From positions 1-16,319 of the forward strand of contig JAOXYB010024080.1 of assembly GCA_028565635.1 (NCBI GenBank): a DNA stretch of 16,319 bases, read 5' to 3'. The notes below the pieces were generated by a model that was not told the DNA's origin, did not search any database, and was given only the letters and a program-made list of their open reading frames with translations. Shown in pieces: positions 9,901 through 16,319 of this stretch. Source of the stretch: Phoronis ovalis. Its lineage: Eukaryota; Phoronida; Phoronidae. Made by a program: the position numbers and the translations under genes. Each line of letters opens with the position of its first letter. Position 1 is the stretch's first letter.

Positions 9901-12141
9901 ATCCAGCAGCCAAGGCAGGGGCAGCTTTCCGGGTTAACATGGCGCTGGGAAAATTCCACTGCAGAAATGATATACACAAATGTAATAAAATTAAATCAAC
10001 TATGGAACAAAAAACAAAGTCAAGTCTATAACCTTGTTTTTTGTTGTCAAGTTGCTCTAGAGTTTCATGTTTTGTAAATATCTCAATATACTGTCCGGTG
10101 GTTGGTTTCTACACTGTAGTAAACTATACAACAATCAGAACGCAGGAAAGCAAGCAAAAAACAAATTTTACGATGATAGTGACTAAAACGTGCTTTTTGA
10201 TAATAAAAAAATAGCAGCTATTAAATGCAGAATTTAAAGTATTTTGATCATAAAATGTTGTATTACATGTATAACTCCTGTTAGATTTTACTTATATTAA
10301 ATTCTTCAATTATTTTGCAAAGATCTTAAAAAAAAATTGATAATTTCAATTGTACATACCGGGGTTATCATACTAACTACTCCAACTGGCTGCTTTATTG
10401 TTAGTAATCGCTTTGATTGTGCTGGTGATGGGATTATTTCACCATAGATCCTCCGAGCTTCCTCCGAAAACCAATCAAGAAATCCAGCAGCATATCCTAT
10501 TTCTCCTACGCCTTCTGTTAATGGTTTCCCCTGAAATATTGTACACCAAAGGATCATATCACTGGAGCTTGTTCCCCATCACAACATAAATGCACACTCT
10601 TTATCTGTGTCAGAAATAGCACAAAATATTTATTGCAAAACTCATCATCTGATGATTTCAAAATTATCGTTAAAAATTTCATTTTGTGATACCAGTTATT
10701 AAGAAAAAATATAAAATGGCATACATAGTGAAACAATCTTTCTTTGTGAAGCTAAAAACAACATAAAACATAGAGAATGTGTCAGACCATGTAAAATATC
10801 ATATTTTCTCGAATTTATTTAAAAAGGTCTTTTTAATTCTCCCGTAAAGGCAAGGGAACTATATTTACAGGGAAAAACTGTTACCAAAATCATCTGTTAT
10901 TTAAGGAAACCATTTAATATGTATACAGGATGTTCAGCAAATTTAAAAGTTATCTTTTACCTGTCGTTGCTATAGCAACACTGGAAATTGCACATATCAA
11001 AAAACTGAGCTTTTGCTACCTACATTTTCTGCTGTTAGCACTTTTCCAAGTTCCTGTTGATTTTCCATCATAAGAACATACCATTTTCTCAGTATTGCAG
11101 CTCTCTCCTAATTTTAGTAATAATATATATATAAACTGTATGCCTTGGGTATTTATTACTAACAATACAGAGCATTTTCTTTATTAAAACATTTCTAACT
11201 AAAATAAAAAACAAAACTTTCAATAAATTATTAACTCATAATTGACCCGGCATATTTATTTAGCAATTTCAAATAATGTCTACAGTAATTTAATTAGTAC
11301 TTTTAAATATTTTGAAGTTTAATATTCTGTTTTTTTGTACAAATTATCATTTTTACTTTGACTATGAACAGCTATATAACAACAGCAGTACCGACCTTAG
11401 CTGTAGTATTTTTCCAGGATTTGTATGCTTCACTTGCTTTCTCTATGGCTTGTGTAGCATCAGCTGCACCCATATCAGGAACAGAACCTATCACTTTACC
11501 AGTGGATGGATTTGTTACTGAAAATATCATAAAAGAAACATTTGTTTATGTAGTTTCAGTATTTTGAACACATTTTGGTCTTGAAAAAGGGATAGCATTG
11601 AATTTCTGATCTGGTCACAATAAAAGTCTGATTGCATTTCAGAAAGGTCTGAAGTCGACAATTATTACACTCACTATCGTTGTCCTTTGCTCCAATAGAG
11701 ATGAGAACTATTTATTCATACTTGATATTATGAAAATTTGTTAAATACTGCAAAAATTTCAAATAATTAATAAGTAATCTCATGTAATTTCAAGTAAAAT
11801 GTTATGTTTCACAGAACTGTATGCTTTGAACAACAACTTGATCATTATCTTTGAAAAAAAAAGCGATCTAAATTTCATATAAATTGCAACATAGCTTGAA
11901 ATGGGTACTCACTTTCATACATGGAGCCATCAGCAGCACTAACCCATTTTCCATTTATATAAGCCTTATCATATACAAAAGTACTAGCTGGTCTTGCACC
12001 ATTTATGGCAGGGGGAACACAATCCATTGTTGTAAATATTGATGACAGCAGCCGTGAACTCCGTGTGATTGGTTTCAAATAAGCACCGATTCTACAGGAA
12101 TAAATTCTAGGTACTATAATTGCTAGTCTAGATGACAAAAT
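6742..12141 (-). CDS. Mitochondrial succinate-semialdehyde dehydrogenase (ALDH5A1/SSADH), exons 2-12
   Basis: The enzyme oxidises succinate semialdehyde to succinate with NAD+ in the mitochondrial matrix, the last step of the GABA shunt. Joining 11913-12141, 11396-11517, 11024-11107, 10360-10530, 9842-9958, 9224-9367, 8780-8923, 8325-8480, 7749-7918, 7450-7508 and 6742-6950 gives 534 codons, unbroken to TAA. With a one-residue first exon the length is 535, equal to human SSADH as I recall it. Residues 1-45 are basic and Ser/Leu/Ile-rich with no acid before D40, like a mitochondrial presequence. The ALDH core follows: [10 protein letters not shown] (R213), FTGSTAVGK near the nucleotide site, MELGG with general base E306, R334, catalytic C340 and partner C342 in QTCVC, and LEVGMVGIN with S497. 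C-terminal [20 protein letters not shown] is typical of SSADH and separates it from other ALDHs. All introns are GT-AG except intron 7 (GC-AG). No frameshift, stop or missing catalytic residue is seen. Confidence 0.95.
7450..7508 (-). CDS. ALDH5A1 exon 11
   Basis: A short 59-nt exon that completes the split Lys and encodes [19 protein letters not shown], the ALDH E.EA..IAN helix. It ends within a Gly codon at G|GTAAGT. TTTTAG acceptor. Confidence 0.92.
7749..7918 (-). CDS. ALDH5A1 exon 10
   Basis: A 170-nt exon entering in phase 0 and leaving in phase 2 at AA|GTAAGC. It encodes [29 protein letters not shown] and [12 protein letters not shown], the conserved ALDH EE.FGP motif that contacts the nicotinamide ribose. 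Confidence 0.93.
8325..8480 (-). CDS. ALDH5A1 exon 9: catalytic Cys340 and redox-partner Cys342
   Basis: A 156-nt exon beginning [11 protein letters not shown]; its second codon is the nucleophile C340, with C342 two residues on. It continues through [16 protein letters not shown] to [14 protein letters not shown]. Relative to human there is a one-residue deletion in the segment after AIKK. The acceptor is TTATTTTCAG and the donor AAA|GTAAGA. Confidence 0.95.
8780..8923 (-). CDS. ALDH5A1 exon 8: general base Glu306 and Arg334
   Basis: A 144-nt exon, phase 0. It contains [18 protein letters not shown], the ALDH glutamate active-site signature with E306, and ends in SKFRCSGQ with substrate-binding R334. 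Position 335 is Cys, where I recall Asn in human SSADH and in E. coli GabD. The donor is CAG|GTAGGG. Confidence 0.95.
9224..9367 (-). CDS. ALDH5A1 exon 7: Rossmann glycine motif, GC donor
   Basis: A 144-nt exon encoding [20 protein letters not shown] and ending in [11 protein letters not shown]. It is followed by AAG|GCAAGT. No GT donor can be used without losing conserved residues: the nearest upstream GT would delete the V-G-K that precedes exon 8 in the family. Confidence 0.93.
9842..9958 (-). CDS. ALDH5A1 exon 6: substrate Arg213 and ALAAGCT motif
   Basis: A 117-nt exon starting exactly at W204 of [12 protein letters not shown]213, a succinate-semialdehyde carboxylate-binding residue in SSADH, lies here. 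[20 protein letters not shown] follows, including the Lys and Glu of the cofactor-binding KPAE motif. The acceptor is TTTCTGCAG and the donor GAT|GTAAGG. Confidence 0.95.
10360..10530 (-). CDS. ALDH5A1 exon 5
   Basis: A 171-nt exon, phase 0 at both ends. It starts with [11 protein letters not shown] and carries [19 protein letters not shown], the SSADH-type helix and loop, then [12 protein letters not shown], directly before the conserved WNFP. The donor is CCG|GTATGT. Confidence 0.93.
10966..10979. promoter_or_regulatory. X-box-like (RFX) palindrome in intron 4
   Basis: GTTGCTATAGCAAC is a perfect 14-bp palindrome that closely resembles the RFX-family X-box (GTTGCC followed by GGCAAC). It lies in the intron between exons 4 and 5. 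Similarity to the consensus is visible; regulatory function is inference, and 14-bp palindromes can occur by chance. Confidence 0.35.
11024..11107 (-). CDS. ALDH5A1 exon 4
   Basis: An 84-nt, 28-codon exon, phase 0 at both ends. It encodes [20 protein letters not shown] and ends in TAEN, splitting the conserved TAE(N/S)GKPL motif across the intron. The donor is AAT|GTAGGT. Confidence 0.9.
11396..11517 (-). CDS. ALDH5A1 exon 3
   Basis: TTTTCAG acceptor; the exon completes a split Ile codon (A|TA). It encodes [16 protein letters not shown] and the helix ending [10 protein letters not shown], which matches the N-terminal ALDH fold (NP.TG.V.G). The donor AAG|GTCGGT is the weakest GT donor in the gene but keeps phase 0 into exon 4. 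Confidence 0.9.
11913..12141 (-). CDS. ALDH5A1 exon 2: presequence and start of the ALDH domain
   Basis: This is the first exon with substantial coding sequence. The acceptor is a long pyrimidine tract ending CTTGCAG at 12142, and the frame enters in phase 0, so the initiator must come from exon 1. It encodes [19 protein letters not shown] and further basic residues of the targeting peptide, then [16 protein letters not shown], the conserved ALDH beginning. An in-frame ATG at 12027-12025 (residue 40) falls just after the presequence. The donor is GAAA|GTGAGT, phase 1. Confidence 0.9.
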
Positions 12142-12147
12142 CTGCAA

Positions 12148-12615
12148 GAAAAAATCAGAACAAAATTAAACTGAACTGCAGAATAATGCATCTCATTTTG
12201 TTTTCCTAGGGGTCTCTCTGTTTTGGAAGCCATGTCCCGGTTGTAATATCATTTCTCCCAGTTTCTAGCTATTGGCTAACAAAGCCCAATAAAAAGTAAT
12301 TTTTGGGTCAAATTGCATGAGATTGCAGGAAATAGCATCTTAATTAACAAAATTTTCCCGGACCCGAGCAGGGCGTGCCTTTGGCATGCACTTGTGCCTA
12401 CAGTGCTACAAAGACATCTCCATTTTGCAATATATGGACTTTCATCTCTGGTGAAGATGATGACCAGTATAATCTACAGTACATGATGCAACTAATTCTG
12501 GATTGCTCTGGTATCGCCCTTTATCTAGAGTCCAAGCCTGAGGGAGTTTGTACTCTCATTTAAAATGACTGTATCTATTTAAAATGCCCCATGTTTATTT
12601 GACAATTTTTACAAT
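12148..12615. repeat. Probable old interspersed-repeat fragment in intron 1
   Basis: From about 12190 the sequence has the character of a dispersed repeat: a CATGAGATTGCAGGAAATAG string, an AAAATTTTCCCGGACCCGAG string, and TGCCTTTGGCATGCAC. I recall similar strings scattered through marine invertebrate genomes, but I cannot check this here. The open frame at 12375-12563 has no recognisable family and sits inside this stretch. It ends just before the second TIR element. Confidence 0.3.
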
Positions 12616-12967
12616 GGGGCAGTCAAAAGTGGGTATGCATCTTCCAACAAATTTTCATGTGAAAGAGTAATATTTTTTGAGCCTTGAGAGTGTAATGTAC
12701 ATTATGCTCTTTTGGTATGTTTTTTGCCCAAAATCGCAAAAAGGAGTGTTTAAGACACTTTTTTTGGTTGTCCCTATAACTTTCACTTTGTCAGGTCAGT
12801 ATAGTATGATACAACTGGATGTTTTTTCCAATTTAATCACTCCCTAAGGGTGCTATTTTCTTTCAACAGGTCACAGTAACTAGGTCATTTTTGAGGTCAA
12901 GGGTCACTCTATACGAGACTTTTTCAAAAAGCTATGTTGGAACATGGGCACCCATTTTCATATTGCC
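12616..12967. mobile_element. Short non-autonomous TIR element (MITE-like), copy 2
   Basis: This is a diverged relative of 4309-4621 in the same orientation. The left end reads GGGGCAGTCAAAAGTGGGTA (the matching left end of copy 1 is at 4311-4336) and the right end CACCCATTTTCATATTGCC. Both share the sub-terminal GTGAAAG and the internal CAAAATCGCAAAAAGG-like and GTGTTT...GACACTTT strings. Terminal symmetry is weaker than in copy 1 and the core repeats have decayed, so the copy looks older. It lies in the ALDH5A1 first intron. Confidence 0.7.
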
Positions 12968-12984
12968 TGATAGACATTTTATTT

Positions 12985-13038
12985 GGTGCAAACTAGGATA
13001 TATAAAACTCTAAGAGTTTAATATATCCTAGGTGCAAA
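12985..13038. repeat. 39-bp palindrome between 8-bp direct repeats
   Basis: Bases 12993-13031 form an inverted repeat with one mismatched pair around the centre at 13012. The outer arms are CTAGGATATAT and ATATATCCTAG, the inner arms AAACTCT and AGAGTTT. GGTGCAAA occurs directly on both sides (12985-12992 and 13031-13038), as if an insertion had duplicated its target. The segment is only 38 bp long, so it would be a miniature or internally deleted element. Confidence 0.6.
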
Positions 13039-13577
13039 TTTAGCTTTTACCTAGCTACAACTCTACGCCTTTGGCGGTTCTCCTATAGAGAAGTAATCCA
13101 ACAAAAGAAGGTAAATCAAATGCACATTATTTTATATTTTAAATAAACTACATTGCCAATGCCATGCAATGCCCCATGTTGGCTAGCCCTCTTCTCAGCT
13201 GGTTCATGACGTTCTGCCCAGCTCTTGTCTTGATAATCTGGTGTGACTTGTGTTGTGAGCTGTGCGAACAGTCATGGAATCTTACATAGCAAATTACAGT
13301 TTAAATGCTCAAACTTGGAAATCTATGTAATTCGTTCCGAATGAGTTCATATATCACCGTCCATATCCCGGGGTCCAGACACTCTCTGATTATCCAACGT
13401 CACTCGGGGGCGTTGCACTAAATGACTAATCCACTATACACTCTACAGCTGCCGGCAGGGACTAGTAGTAGTATAAATATACACCTAGGCCTAGTATACC
13501 TTACTTAGTAGCTACGAAAGCAAAGGAAAGTGAGGACATTACAGTATTTATTTTAGTCCCAGACTAATTAAACTTAC

Positions 13578-13580
13578 CAT
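13578..13580 (-). CDS. ALDH5A1 exon 1, candidate A: bare initiator ATG
   Basis: ATG at 13580-13578 is followed at once by GTAAGTT, an ideal donor, in the phase 0 that exon 2 needs. The spliced product would start [11 protein letters not shown], a good presequence. The intron would be 1,436 bp. Against it, the sequence just upstream holds several short upstream ATG frames, including ATG TAA six bases before. Confidence 0.3.
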
Positions 13581-13668
13581 ATTACATTTAGTGTGTCACA
13601 GTCATATCTCTTAAATAAATTTAAATAAAAGAAGTTTTAACATTTTGCCGGTACGGATACTCAGGGTA

Positions 13669-13678
13669 CCGCCATTTT
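13669..13678 (-). promoter_or_regulatory. YY1-like motif upstream of candidate exon A
   Basis: On the minus strand the sequence reads AAAATGGCGG, which matches the YY1 core often found at transcription starts of animal housekeeping genes. Its ATG opens a four-codon frame (MAVP, stop). If transcription starts here, it supports candidate A. The motif match is visible; its role is inference. Confidence 0.3.
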
Positions 13679-13680
13679 GA

Positions 13681-15073
13681 AAATTTCGCCACCTGCTGTC
13701 TACTTTGGAAAGTACTCTAACTGTTTAGTGCCCATCTGGAACCGAGGAGACTCTCCGGGGTCGGATAAGAAAGCACAGATTCAATGTAGCTATAAAATAT
13801 ATTTCGACTTTTTCATCAAAAGTACAATAATATCATATTAATGTTGTTATTAATAAGTTTATTCAAATGTCTCAAAACAAATATTTGTTCTCCAAATTTG
13901 ATTTCACAAGTGGTTTAATTAGTGCCGAAACAAATGGCCGGGCGAAAGGAATTGTTCGATATGATATATGCTGCTGTTATTATGTATAATATATAAATAT
14001 TACTGGTAACGAAAAATTTGGGGTCTGTATAGAGACTAAAATGACATTTTTTTAAAACTTCTTATTTGGTTAGCAAGTCCATGCATTGTCCATGTGCTAA
14101 TATATTGCCGTATAAGTTTATATTTAGGGATTGCTCCTCAAGTTGCTGCTATCATTTACAATTTTGAAGTATATGTGATCTACAAGGTAATGTTTTGTAT
14201 ATTACATAGGGATACATATAAATAAAAATATGATTTTTTCCAAGGGTTCAGGCAAAGGATCAACCCCAGTCAATTTCATATTTTATTTATTTTTTAAATT
14301 ATATATACAAATTATTATTTCTGCTATTCTCAGAGATAGTTTCTCCTAGTTCCATTAACCGTCTGTTCTTTTTCAGAGGTTGCAAGTTGTTGAAAATGGA
14401 ATATTAAGGGTCGATAAAAATAGTTTTATTTATGTTAAACTAACAGCCCTAGATAAAATCTGACCTGATAAGCAAGATATCTCATGGACTTGTACTACAC
14501 AGTAAATGACCTGCACTACTGTAGGATATATGCAACTTAGAAACAAAATTTGATATATCCCATAGTTCTACTTCTTTTCATTTTAGCCCCTCTAGTCCCG
14601 CTCTAAGAATCAAACTCATGTTCTAGTAATCTACTAAATAAAAATATGGCCGAACGTTTTTTTAGAAAATAAAAAATTAAAGATATTCAAAATAAAATAA
14701 ACAAACGATTGTCCAGACGTTTGTTGATAAGGTACGGAGGGACTAACGCGGGGACTAACGGATCATGGATTAGTGTTCAAAGTTCAATCCAAATCTCGAA
14801 ATGTGCATGTTTTAACCCCCGAGGCTTTAACACATTTTAATTTAACAGTTGGGTTTTAAAACAAACTAAATTATGTACCAATCCACCCGTGGAATCCATT
14901 GATCAGTATTTAAAAATCTGTCCAGTGGTCGATATTTGACATTTTGATCCTACCAAGTTTATGCGGGACAATTTTGGGATGGCGTGTGCACCAGACTGAA
15001 GTAATTTATAATAAAAAAAAGTACAGAATATCCACGAAATAAGGTTTATATAGTTACACAGTCATCAACTTAC
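13681..15073. other. Upstream or first-intron DNA, nothing supported
   Basis: This stretch is AT-rich, with no open frame worth calling and no clear repeat with both ends. A short direct repeat, GGGACTAACG, occurs twice near 14739-14760. If candidate exon B is the true start, all of this is intron 1 of ALDH5A1; if A is, it is 5' flanking DNA. Confidence 0.4.
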
Positions 15074-15085
15074 CATACAGGGCAT
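15074..15085 (-). CDS. ALDH5A1 exon 1, candidate B: ATG CCC TGT ATG
   Basis: ATG CCC TGT ATG at 15085-15074 is followed directly by GTAAGTT in phase 0, giving MPCM joined to [10 protein letters not shown] and a 538-residue precursor. The same frame is closed upstream by TAG, so the first ATG is the likely start. A CCAAT box and an ETS site lie about 100-120 bases upstream, the right distance for a short 5' untranslated region, and few upstream ATGs intervene. The intron would be about 2.9 kb. I rate this above candidate A, and both may be used. Confidence 0.4.
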
Positions 15086-15181
15086 ACAGGCACCGGACTA
15101 CGGCACACACAACAAATGATACTATTTAGAATACTGCTTCCACCCGGTATCGAATTACACGTACTGTTATTCAGATCATGT

Positions 15182-15201
15182 GTGATTGGCACTCTTCCGG
15201 T
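15182..15201 (-). promoter_or_regulatory. CCAAT box (NF-Y) and ETS/GABP site
   Basis: On the minus strand ACCGGAAG (15201-15194) is followed after four bases by CCAATCAC (15189-15182). ETS/GABP plus NF-Y is a combination known from promoters of nuclear genes for mitochondrial proteins. The spacing to candidate exon B places a start of transcription near 15110-15130. The motifs are seen; binding is inferred. Confidence 0.4.
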
Positions 15202-15282
15202 TCCGATTTATATCTGCTCCAAGGCTTGCTCCATGGATAAATATCCGAAATTTTCGATTAACATTTGGAATTTTTCTCAAAA

Positions 15283-15320
15283 TAGGATAGAGTTTTATAT
15301 ATCCCTAGGTCAAAACAAAT
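15283..15320. repeat. Relative of the 13.0-kb palindrome arm
   Basis: AGAGTTTTATATATCCCTAG at 15289-15308 differs from the right arm of the 12993-13031 palindrome by one substitution and one inserted C. Both are followed shortly by CAAATTTAG. A shorter AGGATA lies just upstream at 15285-15290, but the full palindrome is absent. This suggests a dispersed element end or an old solo copy. Confidence 0.45.
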
Positions 15321-15743
15321 TTAGTTATAGAAGTGAAAGAATTACCTGTTTTAATTTGAGAATGACTGCACACGTAATGCTCAGTTTTAAGTAGATGAGT
15401 TATCAAAAAGTTACTAAAGTACCCTTTATTCATGTACTTCTGAATAATGTTTTTTGACTAAATCCAAATCAATATCTAATTCCCACTGCTGTTTAAAAGA
15501 TTTTTTTAAAGTAGAGCTAAAGTGTTATTTATATTAGGTTCGATTCTATGAAAATGAAACGAATGGAAAAAAATGATGAAATAAATATATTTCCCACTAC
15601 TTTTATTCACGCTTTTTATCACAAATAGCCTGGATTATAGTTGCCTACTTAAAAGTAGAACTTATAGAAAGATGTCTGCGTCATTCTTAGAAAAAACAAA
15701 ATTATATCCTGGATATTTTTTATATTGTTTAACATTGCAAAGA
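15321..15743. other. AT-rich stretch, nothing supported
   Basis: I see no gene here. GGTTCGATTC near 15538 resembles a polymerase III B box, but no A box or tRNA fold surrounds it. Confidence 0.4.
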
Positions 15744-15901
15744 TCATACAAATCCGGCAACCTTGGATTTATGATTTCCTCCCTTTTCCTCTTTTGTTGG
15801 ATTTCTTGGTGGATTATTTGATGCGTACATTTTAGGTAGGGCAAACGTCCAAATGTTGTCATTTGTAATTTGACATTTTTGCAAAGTAGCAAAACTTCTT
15901 A
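15744..15901 (-). CDS. Possible exon of an unrecognised minus-strand gene
   Basis: A strong acceptor (ACCTTTTTTCCATAG) precedes 15901. Entered with one base supplied by an upstream exon, the frame runs 51 codons through QKCQITNDNIWTFALPKMYA and a Lys/Pro/Asn-rich tail to TGA at 15746-15744. A second frame is open over 15892-15662 and has equally plausible composition, but it has an in-frame TAA right at the acceptor. Two competing frames make either call weak. No family is recognised. Confidence 0.18.
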
Positions 15902-16319
15902 CTATGGAAAAAAGGTAAAATTAGCGCTGCGCAAAAAGGCAAACGCGGAATCATTAAGTATATAAAATATATATACTATTCTTGGTAAGAGGAGATTTCA
16001 TCAACGAGAGAATCGAAATATATTTACAAAGATTCAATAGAATACTAAAATGAAGTTTAAAAGATTAAAGTTTGCGCTAACAGATAAACTGAACAATTTG
16101 TGTGAATTTATTTACTATGCTTCTCGAAAGTAGGAAGGATTTTAGTTACCGCCAATTGTTAACGATTTTGGAGCGCATATTATAACACTTTTAAACAAGA
16201 CATTTGTCATGTCTAATGCCCATCCAATGTGTAGGATATTTGTTTAACATTATTGTTTTTTTTACATTAGAAAAGAATATAATACATCATGCATTATAAT
16301 CTGGTTTATCATTGTGGGG
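15902..16319. other. AT-rich right end, nothing supported
   Basis: No open frame, repeat or signal is visible beyond simple TA-rich runs near 15957-15977. Confidence 0.4.

Noticed and set aside
10960-10980. 20-nt microexon between ALDH5A1 exons 4 and 5
   Set aside because: The length is not a multiple of three, and inclusion would break the conserved TAEN-GKPL join and the frame.
12375-12563. 62-codon plus-strand frame in intron 1
   Set aside because: It lies within a probable interspersed repeat next to the second TIR element, with no recognisable domain.
13190-13290. Short minus-strand frame (starting MTVRTAHNTSHT) as an ALDH5A1 first exon
   Set aside because: It ends in a stop with no good donor in the right phase for exon 2.
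14521-14562. TAGGATATAT and ATATATCCCA pair as a third copy of the palindrome family
   Set aside because: Only the outer ten bases resemble the family; the inner sequence does not, so chance in AT-rich DNA is enough to explain it.
15116-15394. 92-codon plus-strand frame
   Set aside because: No family is recognised, it overlaps the promoter-like motifs of the minus-strand gene and the dispersed repeat arm, and it has no supporting splice context.

Overview
The window looks like nuclear DNA of an animal. It is AT-rich, its genes are cut into short exons by GT-AG introns of about 240-500 bp, and it carries degenerate copies of small inverted-repeat transposons. I infer a bivalve or other mollusc from the repeat style and the protein, but I cannot prove that here. 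There is no operon, prokaryotic gene, rRNA, CRISPR array or convincing tRNA.

The one gene that can be identified with confidence lies on the minus strand. It is a complete, intact mitochondrial succinate-semialdehyde dehydrogenase (ALDH5A1/SSADH, the last step of the GABA shunt). Eleven coding exons between 12141 and 6742 join in frame with no break into 534 codons. The start codon must come from a further upstream exon. Two candidates exist, at 13580-13578 and 15085-15074; each ends exactly in ATG followed by a GTAAGT donor in the right phase. The upstream one sits behind an ETS plus CCAAT promoter-like pair. With a bare initiator Met the protein is 535 residues, and the catalytic residues fall at R213, E306, R334, C340 and C342, the numbers used for human SSADH. 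Points of interest are a GC-AG intron, an extra cysteine in the catalytic loop, and an in-frame Met directly after the presequence.

The left part (about 1.1-3.7 kb) holds plus-strand exons of an unrecognised gene, probably a type II single-pass membrane protein: a cytosolic N-terminus plus membrane segment (1097-1343), a small phase-matched exon (1756-1806) and an ectodomain exon (3534-3729). At least one exon linking the last two is not found. This gene and ALDH5A1 converge, and 3.7-6.7 kb between them looks largely non-coding.

Repeats: two diverged copies of one short terminal-inverted-repeat element (4309-4621 and 12616-12967), the first with an internal array of about 31-33 bp units; a near-perfect 39-bp palindrome between 8-bp direct repeats (12985-13038), half of which recurs near 15.3 kb; a tandem duplication with a perfect hairpin at 131-223; and an X-box-like palindrome in ALDH5A1 intron 4. 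I found no novel multi-gene system. The most interesting signals are the ALDH5A1 first-exon arrangement, its modified redox loop, and the repeat families.
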